Positions 34,518 through 43,576 of a stretch of 64,000 nucleotides of DNA are shown here, one piece after another. A model generated the notes under the pieces. That model saw only the letters and a program-made list of their open reading frames with translations. It ran no database searches and was not told the DNA's origin. This DNA comes from Pseudomonas sp. AL03. GTDB taxonomy: Bacteria; Pseudomonadota; Gammaproteobacteria; Pseudomonadales; Pseudomonadaceae. The DNA lies in contig NZ_JASBRE010000022.1 in NCBI RefSeq assembly GCF_029960815.1, positions 1-64,000 of the forward strand. The letters are read 5' to 3'. Position numbers and translations under genes: made by a program. The number at the start of each line of letters is the position of its first letter. The stretch's first letter is position 1.

Positions 34518-36773
34518 TCATTCCTTGATGCAATCGACGGTGTAATGCCGTCCATTGCCCTCGTCTTCGTGTTGCAAACCGTGCACATCAGCGACAAACC
34601 CCGGGAAACTGCTATCGAACGTGCGGGCGAATGCCAGGTAATCGATGATCGAGCGTGTCGACTCGGTAAAACGCTCGCCGGGCATGATCAACGGGATCCC
34701 CGGCGGGTACGGCACCAGCATCACCGCGGCGATCCGCCCATCCAGAGCATCGATCGACACCGCTTCAACCTCGCCACGCACCAATTGATCATAGGCGTCA
34801 GAGGGCTTCATGGCGATTTCCGGCAGCACCGTGTACATGCGCTTGAGGTGTTTGGCCGTGGCATTACTGCGGTAGCAAGCGTGCAATTGATCGCACAGAT
34901 CGCGCAAACCCATGCCCCGATAGCGTGCGATATTCTCTTGCGCCACGCACGGCAGGCACGTCGCGAGGCTGACGTTGGCATCGTAGCTGCGCTTGAATTC
35001 CAGCAACTCGGTCAGCAAGGTGCTCCACTTACCCTTGGTGATGCCCATGGAGAACAGCACCAGGAATGAATACAGCCCGGTCTTTTCAACGACCAGCCCA
35101 CGCTCCCAAAGGAATTTGCTGACCACCGCCGCCGGAATCCCACGCTCGCTAAGTGCGCCGCCGGCCGTCAGGCCCGGCATCACCAAAGTGACCTTGATCG
35201 GATCGAGTAGCACGTAGTCGTCGGTCACGCCGCCAAAGCCGTGCCAGTCGGCGTCGGGTTGCAGCAGCCAGTCTTGCGTGACAACCCGGTCGATGCCTTC
35301 CACCGACGGCGGCTGCCAGATGGAAAACCACCAATCGTCAGCGGCGATATGCTGGCGCAGATTGGCCAGCGCCCGACGGAAACTCAGCGCTTCGTCGAAC
35401 ATTTCCTGCAACAGCGAACGCCCGGCCGGCCCTTCCATCATGGCCGAAGCCACGTCCAGCGAAGCGATGATGCTGTACTGCGGCGAAGTGGAGATGTGCA
35501 TCATGAACGCTTCATTGAAGCGATCCCGATCCAGTTGCCGCGCGCCGCCGTCCTGCACGTGAATCATCGACGCCTGGCTGAACGCCGCCAGCAGTTTGTG
35601 GGTGGAATGGGTGGTGAACACCAGCGGGCCGTCTTCACTGCGGGAAGTGCCCATGCCATAACGTCCGGCGAAGAATTCGTGAAACGCCGCGTAGGCGTAC
35701 CAGGCTTCATCAAAGTGCAAGACCTCGACGCTGTTGCCCAGCTGCTGCTTGATCAGCTCAGCGTTGTAGCAGAGGCCGTCGTACGTCGAATTGGTCACCA
35801 CCGCCAACTTGACCTTGGGCGCCCGGCCCTTGGTCAGCGGGCTGGCGTCGATTTTGGCCTGAATCGATTCGCGGCTGAATTCGCTCAACGGAATCGGGCC
35901 GATGATCCCCAGCTCATTGCGCTCCGGGCAGAGGTACAGCGGGATGGCGCCGGTCATAATGATCGAGTGCAGCACCGACTTGTGGCAGTTGCGGTCCACC
36001 AGCACCAAGTCATCGCGAGCGACCATCGAATGCCAGACGATTTTGTTGGCGGTCGAGGTGCCATTGATCACGAAGAACGTGTGATCGGCACCGAAGTTGC
36101 GGGCAGCACGGGCCTCCGCTTCTGCCAGCGGACCGGTGTGATCGAGCAAAGAACCGAGTTCCGGCACCGACACCGACAAGTCCGAACGCAGGGTATTCTC
36201 CCCGAAGAACTGGTGAAACGCCTGACCCACCGGGCTCTTGTGGTACGCCACGCCGCCGCCATGGCCGGGTGTGTGCCAGGAATAATTGGAGTCGGCAGTG
36301 TGCTGCACCAGCGCTTTGAAAAACGGCGGCAGCAGACCATCCAGGTATTTGCGCGCGGCTCGGGCCACCTGACGGGCCAGGAATGGCACGGTGTCTTCGA
36401 ACAGATAAAGGATGCCGCGCAGCTGATTGAGCTCCGCCATCGCGTCGGCAGGTGCATTTTCCAGCGTCACTTGCTCACCAAGGGCGAAGATCGGCAAGTC
36501 AGGCGCACGAACCCGCGCCAGGCCGATCAGCTCGGCCATGTTGTGTAATAGATGAGAGTGTGTGCTGGCGTCTTCGGCCGCAATCAACATGCAGGAAAGA
36601 CCGTGATGGGTCGAGGCGACCAAGCGCCCTTCGGTGTAATCCACCGCCGAGACAATGCTGAAGCCTTCCTGTTCCAGTTCCCGGGCGATGCCACGCACGC
36701 GGTCACCGGCGACGGTGTCGGCCTTGATGTCGCGATGGACGATCAGGACCGGGAATTTCAGATCTTTATACAT
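34518..36773 (-). CDS. ldcA: Orn/Lys/Arg decarboxylase (probable lysine decarboxylase)
   Basis: A 751-residue PLP enzyme of the large-domain inducible amino-acid decarboxylase family. An N-terminal response-regulator-like wing domain (about residues 1–130) precedes the PLP domain with SWHTPGHGGG, the HFDEAWYAYAAFH segment and the Schiff-base Lys393 in THSTHKLLAAFSQ. The C-terminal domain is complete. The neighbourhood (dnaQ–rnhA–gloB–mltD) matches that of P. aeruginosa ldcA, whose product decarboxylates lysine to cadaverine; I base the name on that synteny from memory. Start at 36773 is favoured by the MYKDLKFPVLIVHRD N-terminus. Confidence 0.85.
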   Translation of the reverse strand: MYKDLKFPVLIVHRDIKADTVAGDRVRGIARELEQEGFSIVSAVDYTEGRLVASTHHGLSCMLIAAEDASTHSHLLHNMAELIGLARVRAPDLPIFALGEQVTLENAPADAMAELNQLRGILYLFEDTVPFLARQVARAARKYLDGLLPPFFKALVQHTADSNYSWHTPGHGGGVAYHKSPVGQAFHQFFGENTLRSDLSVSVPELGSLLDHTGPLAEAEARAARNFGADHTFFVINGTSTANKIVWHSMVARDDLVLVDRNCHKSVLHSIIMTGAIPLYLCPERNELGIIGPIPLSEFSRESIQAKIDASPLTKGRAPKVKLAVVTNSTYDGLCYNAELIKQQLGNSVEVLHFDEAWYAYAAFHEFFAGRYGMGTSRSEDGPLVFTTHSTHKLLAAFSQASMIHVQDGGARQLDRDRFNEAFMMHISTSPQYSIIASLDVASAMMEGPAGRSLLQEMFDEALSFRRALANLRQHIAADDWWFSIWQPPSVEGIDRVVTQDWLLQPDADWHGFGGVTDDYVLLDPIKVTLVMPGLTAGGALSERGIPAAVVSKFLWERGLVVEKTGLYSFLVLFSMGITKGKWSTLLTELLEFKRSYDANVSLATCLPCVAQENIARYRGMGLRDLCDQLHACYRSNATAKHLKRMYTVLPEIAMKPSDAYDQLVRGEVEAVSIDALDGRIAAVMLVPYPPGIPLIMPGERFTESTRSIIDYLAFARTFDSSFPGFVADVHGLQHEDEGNGRHYTVDCIKE

Positions 36774-36900
36774 GGGGCTCAGCATCCTGAGGCGGCAGAC
36801 CGTGGTCCGCCAATCACCTCAGGGTAGAGGGTTCAAGCGCTTGTGGCGAGCGCGATGCCCTGATGTGGGTCAACGGATGCACCATCATGTGGCCAGCAAC

Positions 36901-37659
36901 TCAGGCCTGAGCCTTGGCCTCGGCCAGTTGCTGCCAGAGCGATGGGGCGCCGGCGGATTTGGCGATGGCTTCCAGGCGTGCCACGTGTTGGGCCAGGTCA
37001 TCTTCGCTGGCGCGAATAATTCGCGTCGGTTGACGATCGACCGGCAGACGGCGGATTTCGGTGGCCGAGTTATCTGCCCCTTCACCGGAACCATTGCCAT
37101 CGGAGGCATTACCGGCCAGGGACAGGCTGGTCTGGCCGCCCGTCATGGTCAGGTAAACGTCGGCGAGGATCTCGGAGTCGAGCAAGGCGCCGTGCAGTTC
37201 ACGACCGGAGTTGTCGACGCCATAACGTTTGCACAAGGCGTCGAGACTGTTGCGCTGCCCCGGGTGACGTCCCCGGGCCATCATCAGGGTGTCGAGGATC
37301 GAGCAGTGCTGCGTGATATCCGCACGGTCGTGCTGGCCCATCAAGGCGAATTCGTTGTTGATGAAACCAACGTCGAACGCCGCGTTATGAATGATCAGCT
37401 GCGCGCCCTTGATGAATTCAAAGAACTCATCGGCCACTTCAGTAAAGCGCGGCTTGCCCACCAAAAATTCGTTGGTGATGCCGTGGACGCCAATGGCGCC
37501 TTCATCACTCTCGCGGTCTGGTTGCAGGTAAACGTGGAAATGCCGGCCCGTCAGGCGCCGACCGATCAACTCGACACAGCCGATTTCGATAATCCGGTGG
37601 CCGTCGGTCACCGGCATGCCGGTGGTTTCGGTATCGAGTACAACGGATCTGGTGGCCAT
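36901..37659 (-). CDS. dnaQ: DNA polymerase III epsilon subunit (3'-5' proofreading exonuclease)
   Basis: DnaQ proofreads DNA made by the replicative polymerase. The 252-residue protein has the DEDDh exonuclease motifs: VLDTETTG (ExoI), HNAAFDVGFIN (ExoII) and HGALLDSEILADVY (ExoIII, with catalytic His and Asp). The C-terminal ~60 residues, ending LWQQLAEAKAQA, are the alpha-subunit-binding tail. rnhA lies 118 bp upstream on the same strand, and a REP copy lies between them. Confidence 0.95.
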   Translation of the reverse strand: MATRSVVLDTETTGMPVTDGHRIIEIGCVELIGRRLTGRHFHVYLQPDRESDEGAIGVHGITNEFLVGKPRFTEVADEFFEFIKGAQLIIHNAAFDVGFINNEFALMGQHDRADITQHCSILDTLMMARGRHPGQRNSLDALCKRYGVDNSGRELHGALLDSEILADVYLTMTGGQTSLSLAGNASDGNGSGEGADNSATEIRRLPVDRQPTRIIRASEDDLAQHVARLEAIAKSAGAPSLWQQLAEAKAQA

Positions 37660-37744
37660 CAGTGCTCAGCTCTCAACGGGTCAATCGTGCAAAAGCGGCG
37701 ATGTTAACACGCTCGCTGGGGTCTTTCAGGTGCACCGCGTCATC

Positions 37745-37778
37745 GTTCATCGCGAGCAAGCTCGGCTCCCACAGGGAT
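37745..37778. repeat. Single REP-like sequence between rnhA and dnaQ
   Basis: The core CGCGAGCAAGCTCGGCTCCC and the following ACAGGGAT match the Pseudomonas REP type found elsewhere in this window. It abuts the rnhA stop codon. Confidence 0.7.
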
Positions 37779-38230
37779 CAAGCCTGCTTGTAACCGCGCA
37801 CTTCATCCACGCCGCGGTTGGCCAATTGGTCGGCCCGTTCGTTGCCGTGATGGCCGATGTGGCCACGCACCCATTTCCAGGTGACGTTGTGGCGGTTGAC
37901 CTGCTCATCGAGCAGCTTCCACAAATCAGCATTTTTCACCGGTTCTTTCGCCGCCGTTTTCCAGCCGCGCTTCTTCCAGTTGTCCATCCACTCGTTGATG
38001 CCTTTCATCACATATTGCGAGTCAGTCACGAGCAGTACGTCGCATGAGCGCTTGAGTTCTTCCAGGCCGCGGATCGCGCCCATCAGCTCCATGCGGTTGT
38101 TGGTGGTGTTGGCTTCGCCGCCCCACAGTTCTTTTTCAATGCCCTTGCACACCAGCAAAGCGCCCCAGCCGCCTGGGCCAGGATTGCCTTTACAGGCGCC
38201 GTCGGTGAAGAGTTCTACGCTATCGCTCAT
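37778..38230 (-). CDS. rnhA: Ribonuclease HI
   Basis: RNase HI removes RNA from RNA–DNA hybrids. The 150-residue protein has all catalytic landmarks: FTDGACKGNPGPGGWG (first Asp), MELMGAIRGLEELK (Glu), VTDSQYV (Asp) and GHIGHHGNERADQLA (His and last Asp). Length is normal. It lies between the methyltransferase and dnaQ genes on the same strand. Confidence 0.95.
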   Translation of the reverse strand: MSDSVELFTDGACKGNPGPGGWGALLVCKGIEKELWGGEANTTNNRMELMGAIRGLEELKRSCDVLLVTDSQYVMKGINEWMDNWKKRGWKTAAKEPVKNADLWKLLDEQVNRHNVTWKWVRGHIGHHGNERADQLANRGVDEVRGYKQA

Positions 38231-38322
38231 GCCAATCTATCCAGAAAATGCGGCGGCTCGCCGATCAGTGATCGACGATGCCCGAGGCCGGGGCGAACCC
38301 GGCCGGGAAAGTAAAAAATGTA

Positions 38323-39081
38323 TTACGGATCGAGGCGGCGACGATTGACCTTGGCCATCGGCAATGGAATCAGCTTGCCCATCGGTTCGCGCCGCTCCTG
38401 ACGGACGGGCCGCAGGCCCACCACGATCTTGCGCGCCACCAATAAATAGAAGCCGCCACCCGACAGTTGCCAGTCACCGGCCTTGCGCTCCCAACCGGCC
38501 AGACGAGCCTGCCAGGCGGGTGACGCAAGCGGCGGACGATAGCACCCGAAGCGGCGTTTCTCCAGCGCGAAACCCAGCAGATTGAGCCAGTCGCCGACCC
38601 GCGACGGGGAGATGCAGCGAGCCTTGCGCAAGGCGTCGTGAGCAAAAACGTGTCGCAAACCCCAGCTGCTCCAGGGATTGATCCCGACGATCAGCAGATG
38701 CCCGCCGGGCCGCACGCTACTCGCCGCTTCACGCAGCAAACCGTGGGGCGACAGGCAGAAATCCAGCCCATGCTGCAACACCACCACGTCGGCGGCATGC
38801 TCGCTCAAAGGCCACGCCTGCTCTTCGCAGACGATCTCGACACCCGGCAACGGCGCACCGAGCCGCACATTGCGCTGGACTTGCGGCGCCGACGGCGGTG
38901 TCTGGGCCGACGGGCCGTAATGCACCAGGTAACCGCCAAAGAAGCGTCCCAACTCGTCTTCGAGCATGCGACGTTCTTCGTCCAGCAGAAATTGCCCAAT
39001 GGGGCCGGACAGCCATTCACGGGCCGCGCTGATCAATGTCAGCCACTCAGGATCAGCCTGAGCGAACGCTTTATCGGTCAT
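38323..39081 (-). CDS. Class I SAM-dependent methyltransferase
   Basis: A 252-residue protein. The middle part reads ADVVVLQHGLDFCLSPHGLL then REAASSVRPGGHLLIVGINP, the methyltransferase-11 post-motif pattern. The N-terminal glycine-rich SAM loop is not clearly conserved, so activity is uncertain. The ATG at 39081 has GGAG 6 bases upstream. It is divergent from gloB (65 bp apart) and precedes rnhA, a position conserved in Pseudomonas. The substrate is unknown. Confidence 0.75.
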   Translation of the reverse strand: MTDKAFAQADPEWLTLISAAREWLSGPIGQFLLDEERRMLEDELGRFFGGYLVHYGPSAQTPPSAPQVQRNVRLGAPLPGVEIVCEEQAWPLSEHAADVVVLQHGLDFCLSPHGLLREAASSVRPGGHLLIVGINPWSSWGLRHVFAHDALRKARCISPSRVGDWLNLLGFALEKRRFGCYRPPLASPAWQARLAGWERKAGDWQLSGGGFYLLVARKIVVGLRPVRQERREPMGKLIPLPMAKVNRRRLDP

Positions 39082-39146
39082 TGCATTCTCCAACGCGCCA
39101 GGAAGTTCTAAGATGCACCATTGTTTTCCGCTTGGCGAATCCGACG

Positions 39147-39914
39147 ATGATACAGATCAGTGCCCTGCCCGCCTTCACCGACAACTACATCTGGTTGTTA
39201 CAAGACCACCGCACCCAGCGCTGCGCAGTGGTCGATCCGGGCGATGCCGCGCCAGTGCAGGCCTGGCTCGCAGCGCATCCGGGTTGGGTGTTGAGTGATA
39301 TTCTGATCACTCACCATCATCATGACCACGTCGGCGGCGTCGAGCAGCTTAAAAAAGCGACAGACGCGAAAGTCTACGGTCCGGCGAGCGAAACCATCCC
39401 GGGCCGGGACGTGGCGCTCAAGGACAACGACCGCGTCACCGTGCTGGGCTGGGACTTCGATATCTTTGCCGTCCCCGGTCACACCCTGGGGCATATTGCC
39501 TATTACCATCACGGTTTGCTGTTCTGCGGTGACACGCTGTTTGCCGCGGGTTGCGGGCGCTTGTTCGAAGGCACACCGGAGCAAATGCACGCCTCGCTTG
39601 CCCGCCTCGCCGCCCTGCCTGAAGATACGCAGGTCTACTGCACCCATGAATACACCCTGAGCAACCTGAAATTTGCCGCAGCGGTCGAACCGGGCAATCC
39701 GGACACCGCCGCACGTCTGGAAAAAGTCACCGCACAACGTGAAGCCGGAATCATCACGCTGCCCTCTACTCTGGCGCTTGAAAAGCTTACCAACCCGTTT
39801 TTGCGGGTCGACGAAACATCCGTTAAAGAAAAAATGGACGAACGGAACGGAACCGATAACCGGGCTCCGAGTGCGGTTTTTGCTGCTCTTCGGGCTTGGA
39901 AAGATAAGTTCTAA
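39147..39914 (+). CDS. gloB: Hydroxyacylglutathione hydrolase (glyoxalase II)
   Basis: GloB hydrolyses S-lactoylglutathione to lactate and glutathione, finishing methylglyoxal detoxification. The 255-residue protein has the metallo-beta-lactamase metal site THHHHDH at residues 55–61, followed by VPGHTLGHI, FCGDTLF and the C-terminal YCTHEYTLSNLKFA helical domain. The ATG at 39147 yields the typical MIQISALPAFTDNYIWLL start. It is divergent from the methyltransferase gene. Confidence 0.95.
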   Translation: MIQISALPAFTDNYIWLLQDHRTQRCAVVDPGDAAPVQAWLAAHPGWVLSDILITHHHHDHVGGVEQLKKATDAKVYGPASETIPGRDVALKDNDRVTVLGWDFDIFAVPGHTLGHIAYYHHGLLFCGDTLFAAGCGRLFEGTPEQMHASLARLAALPEDTQVYCTHEYTLSNLKFAAAVEPGNPDTAARLEKVTAQREAGIITLPSTLALEKLTNPFLRVDETSVKEKMDERNGTDNRAPSAVFAALRAWKDKF

Positions 39915-39948
39915 GTAGCCATCCCGTTGGTACAAAAATTCTGAATGG

Positions 39949-39977
39949 TTGACCTCAGGGGGTACGCTTTCTAGAAT
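39949..39977 (+). promoter_or_regulatory. Sigma-70-type promoter for mltD
   Basis: TTGACC (39949–39954) and TAGAAT (39972–39977) are separated by exactly 17 bp. They lie 37 bp before the mltD start codon, between the gloB stop and mltD. Confidence 0.75.
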
Positions 39978-40013
39978 CGCCCGACATTTTTGCCCGGAAC
40001 TTACTTCCAGCCA

Positions 40014-41444
40014 ATGTCGTCATCTATTCGTAAAGCCATCAATTCAGACGCATTGACCCGCTTGGCTCAAGCCATCGCGGTGGCTGTGTCCGCCACATTG
40101 GCGGGCTGTTCAAGCCATGTGCCGCAAACCGACGCGGCACACACTCCGAATATCGCCGCCCGAGCCAAGCAGAAGCCTATCTGGCTCAGTGAAAAACCGA
40201 CTCCACAAGCTCCACAAGATGTCTGGGAGCGCATGCGCCAGGGCTTCCAGTTGCAGGACAGCCTGGGTGTCAACCCGCGCATCGAGCAACAGCGCCTGTG
40301 GTTCGCCAGCAACCCGTCCTTCCTCGAAAATGCCGGCGAACGCGGCAGCCTCTACATCCACTACATCGTCGAACGCCTTGAAGAACGCAACATGCCGCTG
40401 GAACTGGCGTTATTGCCCGTGATTGAGAGCGCCTACAACCCGATGGCCTATTCCCGGGCCAACGCGGTTGGCTTGTGGCAATTCATCCCCTCCACCGGGC
40501 GTTACTTCAACCTGCGTCAAACCCGTTTTTATGATGGCCGTCGCGATATCACCGCCTCGACCACCGCGGCCATGGATTACCTGACCCGCCTGCACGACAT
40601 GTTCAACGGCGACTGGCTGCTGGCCCTGGCGGCCTACAACGCTGGCGAAGGCACGGTCAGCCGGGCCATCGAGCGTAACGAAAAGCTCGGTTTGCCGACC
40701 GATTACTGGAACCTGCCACTGCCGGCCGAAACCCAGGCCTACGTGCCGAAGTTGCTGGCGTTGTCGCAAGTGGTGCTGGCGCCCGAAGCCTACGGCGTGA
40801 ACCTGAACCCGATCGCCAACGAACCGTACTTCCAGGTCGTCGAAATCAACCAGCGCATGGACCTGTCCAAGGTCGCCGCGGTGGCCAACATCGACGAAGA
40901 CGAACTGTTTCAGCTCAACCCGGCCTTCAAGCAACGCACCACCATCGATGGCCCTCAGCATTTGCTGGTGCCAACATCCAAGGCGCAACTGCTGACGGCC
41001 AGTCTCTCGACCATGCGTCCTGAGGAGCTGATCAGCAAGAAGCCGCTCAAGCCAGTATTCGAAGGCGCAGACGACTCCGAAATTGCCAGCCTCAAACGCG
41101 CTTACCGCGTTAAACGCGGCGACAACCTCGGCACCATCGCCAAGGCTAACAAAGTCGATATCAAGGACCTGCAGCGCTGGAACAAACTGACCGGCAAGAA
41201 CCTCAAGGTCGGCCAGACGCTGGTCATGCAGGACACCACCAAGCGCAGTTCCGGGCGCACCACCACCGTAGTGGCGGCCAACACCAAGAAGTCGCAGACC
41301 CAGTACAAGGTCAAGCAAGGCGATTCGCTGTACATGGTGGCCAAGCGTTTCAACGTTGAAATGCAGCACCTCAAGCGCTGGAACCCGCGTGTCGGTCAGG
41401 CGCTCAAACCGGGCCAGATGCTGACGGTGTATTCGCCGCACTAA
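40014..41444 (+). CDS. mltD: Membrane-bound lytic murein transglycosylase D with two LysM domains
   Basis: MltD cleaves peptidoglycan glycan strands, releasing anhydromuropeptides, and is anchored in the outer membrane. The 476-residue protein has a lipobox LAGC (Cys32), an SLT domain with catalytic Glu138 in LLPVIESAYNPMA and the AVGLWQFIP and AAYNAGEG motifs, and two C-terminal LysM modules (YRVKRGDNLGTIAKAN and YKVKQGDSLYMVAKRFN) that bind peptidoglycan. The start at 40014 places the signal sequence correctly. A strong promoter lies just upstream and a terminator follows. Confidence 0.93.
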   Translation: MSSSIRKAINSDALTRLAQAIAVAVSATLAGCSSHVPQTDAAHTPNIAARAKQKPIWLSEKPTPQAPQDVWERMRQGFQLQDSLGVNPRIEQQRLWFASNPSFLENAGERGSLYIHYIVERLEERNMPLELALLPVIESAYNPMAYSRANAVGLWQFIPSTGRYFNLRQTRFYDGRRDITASTTAAMDYLTRLHDMFNGDWLLALAAYNAGEGTVSRAIERNEKLGLPTDYWNLPLPAETQAYVPKLLALSQVVLAPEAYGVNLNPIANEPYFQVVEINQRMDLSKVAAVANIDEDELFQLNPAFKQRTTIDGPQHLLVPTSKAQLLTASLSTMRPEELISKKPLKPVFEGADDSEIASLKRAYRVKRGDNLGTIAKANKVDIKDLQRWNKLTGKNLKVGQTLVMQDTTKRSSGRTTTVVAANTKKSQTQYKVKQGDSLYMVAKRFNVEMQHLKRWNPRVGQALKPGQMLTVYSPH

Positions 41445-41448
41445 AATG

Positions 41449-41474
41449 AGCCCCTGACTTCAGGGGCTTTTTTT
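41449..41474 (+). terminator. Rho-independent terminator after mltD
   Basis: An 8-bp GC-rich stem, AGCCCCTG and CAGGGGCT, with a 4-base loop runs directly into seven T residues. Confidence 0.92.
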
Positions 41475-41496
41475 GCTCAAAAGGTTGCCCTAAATT

Positions 41497-41633
41497 CCTG
41501 TAGCAGCTGGCGAAGCCTGCGTTCGGCTGCGAAGCAGTCGTGAATTCGGTACTCGCGGTGTTTCAGGCAAACTGCATTCTCAGGTTTTACGACTGCTGCG
41601 CAGCCGAACGCAGGCTTCGCCAGCTGCTGCAGG
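41497..41633. repeat. REPIN with 45-bp arms upstream of the npp operon
   Basis: Two inverted arms of 45 bp (41497–41541 and 41589–41633) differ at only two positions and flank a 47-bp spacer. The arm includes GCTGGCGAAGCCTGCGTTCG, a different REP family from that at 31751. It occupies much of the 299-bp gap between mltD and the transporter operon; the last 110 bp, before 41744, should hold that operon's promoter, which I could not pinpoint. Confidence 0.88.
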
Positions 41634-41743
41634 GGGGCCGGGTTGGCAATTAACAACGCATTAAGCACCCGTCTTTTTCCTGTCGATACAAGCTGTTACT
41701 GTACGGGCCACAAAGCCCAAGCCGCCTGGATCGGATCTCTGAC

Positions 41744-43576
41744 TTGAAGCGTCCCCTCCTCCTGCTCCTGATCAGCCTGGCCTTGAGCTGCCCCGCAAGC
41801 GCGACGATCAGCGAAAGCCATGGTTATGCGCAGTTCGGCACGCTCAAGTACCCGGCCAGATTTACCCACTTCGACTGGGTCAACCCGCAAGCGCCCAAGG
41901 GCGGTACGTTGCGGGTGATGGCGTTTGGCACCTTCGATACGCTCAATCCCTACACCTTCAAGGGCTCAAGTCCGGTTTCCACGCCGAATTTCTCGCAATA
42001 CGGCATCAATGAGCTCAACGAACCACTGATGGTCGGCACCGGGCAGTACGCGCCGTCCGGCGATGAACCGACCTCCAGCTATGGCCTGATCGCCCAATCC
42101 GTGGAGTACAGCGAGGACCGCAGCTGGGTGGTGTTCAACCTGCGCCCCGAAGCGCGTTTCCACGATGGCACGCCGATCACCGCCTATGACGTGGCATTCT
42201 CCTACCGTTTGTTGCTCAAGGAAGGCCATCCGCAGTACCGCACCAACCTTCAGGAAGTGTCGCGAGTCGACATCCTCAACTCGCAGCGCATTCGTTTTGT
42301 CTTCAAACGCGCCGGCAATCCGTTGCTGATCCTGCGCCTGGGCGAATTGCCGGTGTTGCCCCAGCATTACTGGAAAGGTCGTGACTTCAAGGCCACCACC
42401 TTCGAACCGCCACTGGGCAGTGGACCGTATCGCATCACGTCGGTAGAGCCTGGGCGCCAGATCGTTTTCCAACGGGTCAAGGAATACTGGGGCAAAGACC
42501 TGCCGGCCAATCGCGGCAAATACAACGTCGACCGCATGGAAGTCGAGTTCTACCGCGACAGCGACGTTGCCTTCGAAGCCTTCAAGGCCGGCGAATTTGA
42601 CATCTATATCGAGCACCAGGCGAAGAACTGGAACAACGGTTACCACTTCCCGGCGGTGCGACGCGGCGACGTCATCAAGGCGCAAATCGCGCATCAGATC
42701 CCGACCCAGACCCAGGGCCTGTTCATGAACACCCGGCGCCTGACCTTCTCCGAGACCAAGGTCCGTGAAGCCCTGGGCCTGATGTTCGACTTCGAGTGGA
42801 CCAATCGCACCCTGTTCAGCGGCGCTTACAAACGCGCCATGAGCTACTACCCCAACAGCGAGTTCTCCGCCACCGGCCTTCCGGTCGGCCATGAATGGTT
42901 GATGCTCAAGCCGTATCGCGAGCAGTTGCCCGCCAAGCTGTTCACCGAGCCGTTCAGCCTGTCGCAGACCCAAGGGCGCGGCATTCCCCGGGAAACCATG
43001 CGCAAAGCCCTGGGACTGCTCGCCGAGGCCGGCTGGAAGCTTAACGGCCAGCACGTTCAGAACGCCGTTGGCCAACCGTTGCGATTCGAAATTCTGCTGG
43101 TCAACCCGAACCTGGAACGCATCCTTCAGCCTTTCGTCGAAAACCTCGCCAACATCGGCATCGATGCTCAGCTGCGCACGGTCGATCGCGCCCAGTACAA
43201 GCAACGCCTCGATCAGTTCGATTTCGACATGATCCTGATGACCCTCAACCAGACGCTCAGTCCGGGCCTGGAACAATGGCAGTACTTCCATTCCAGCCAG
43301 GTCGGGGTCAAGGGCAGCAAAAACTACGCCGGCATCGCCAATCCGGTGGTCGACCATTTACTCGAACAATTGCTCGCCGCCCAGACCCGCGATGAACAGG
43401 TCGCCGCCGGCAAGGCCCTGGACCGGGTGTTGCTGTGGCAGCACTACATCATTCCCAACTGGTACCTCAATTATCACCGCCTGGCCTACCGCAACCGGTT
43501 CGCCTTCGTCACCACGCCGCCCTACACGTTGGGCCTGAGCGCGTGGTGGCTGAAATCTTCGGAGAAAGATCGATGA
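41744..43576 (+). CDS. nppA1: Peptide ABC transporter substrate-binding protein 1
   Basis: A 610-residue periplasmic binding protein of the Opp/Dpp cluster-C type (YejA-like). The signal peptide is MKRPLLLLLISLALSCPASA; the start is a TTG. Mature sequence begins with the typical YGTLKYP-like HGYAQFGTLKYPARFTHFDW and GGTLRVMAFGTFDTLNPY. The gene order SBP–SBP–permease–permease–ATPase followed by fabI matches the P. aeruginosa NppA1A2BCD transporter, which takes up peptidyl nucleoside antibiotics and peptides (from memory). The native ligand here is probably an oligopeptide. It overlaps the second binding-protein gene by ATGA. Confidence 0.85.
   Translation: MKRPLLLLLISLALSCPASATISESHGYAQFGTLKYPARFTHFDWVNPQAPKGGTLRVMAFGTFDTLNPYTFKGSSPVSTPNFSQYGINELNEPLMVGTGQYAPSGDEPTSSYGLIAQSVEYSEDRSWVVFNLRPEARFHDGTPITAYDVAFSYRLLLKEGHPQYRTNLQEVSRVDILNSQRIRFVFKRAGNPLLILRLGELPVLPQHYWKGRDFKATTFEPPLGSGPYRITSVEPGRQIVFQRVKEYWGKDLPANRGKYNVDRMEVEFYRDSDVAFEAFKAGEFDIYIEHQAKNWNNGYHFPAVRRGDVIKAQIAHQIPTQTQGLFMNTRRLTFSETKVREALGLMFDFEWTNRTLFSGAYKRAMSYYPNSEFSATGLPVGHEWLMLKPYREQLPAKLFTEPFSLSQTQGRGIPRETMRKALGLLAEAGWKLNGQHVQNAVGQPLRFEILLVNPNLERILQPFVENLANIGIDAQLRTVDRAQYKQRLDQFDFDMILMTLNQTLSPGLEQWQYFHSSQVGVKGSKNYAGIANPVVDHLLEQLLAAQTRDEQVAAGKALDRVLLWQHYIIPNWYLNYHRLAYRNRFAFVTTPPYTLGLSAWWLKSSEKDR

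Noticed and set aside
41966..43357. A 463-codon open frame antisense to the first binding-protein gene
   Set aside because: Shadow of nppA1, which has a signal peptide, correct length and operon context.
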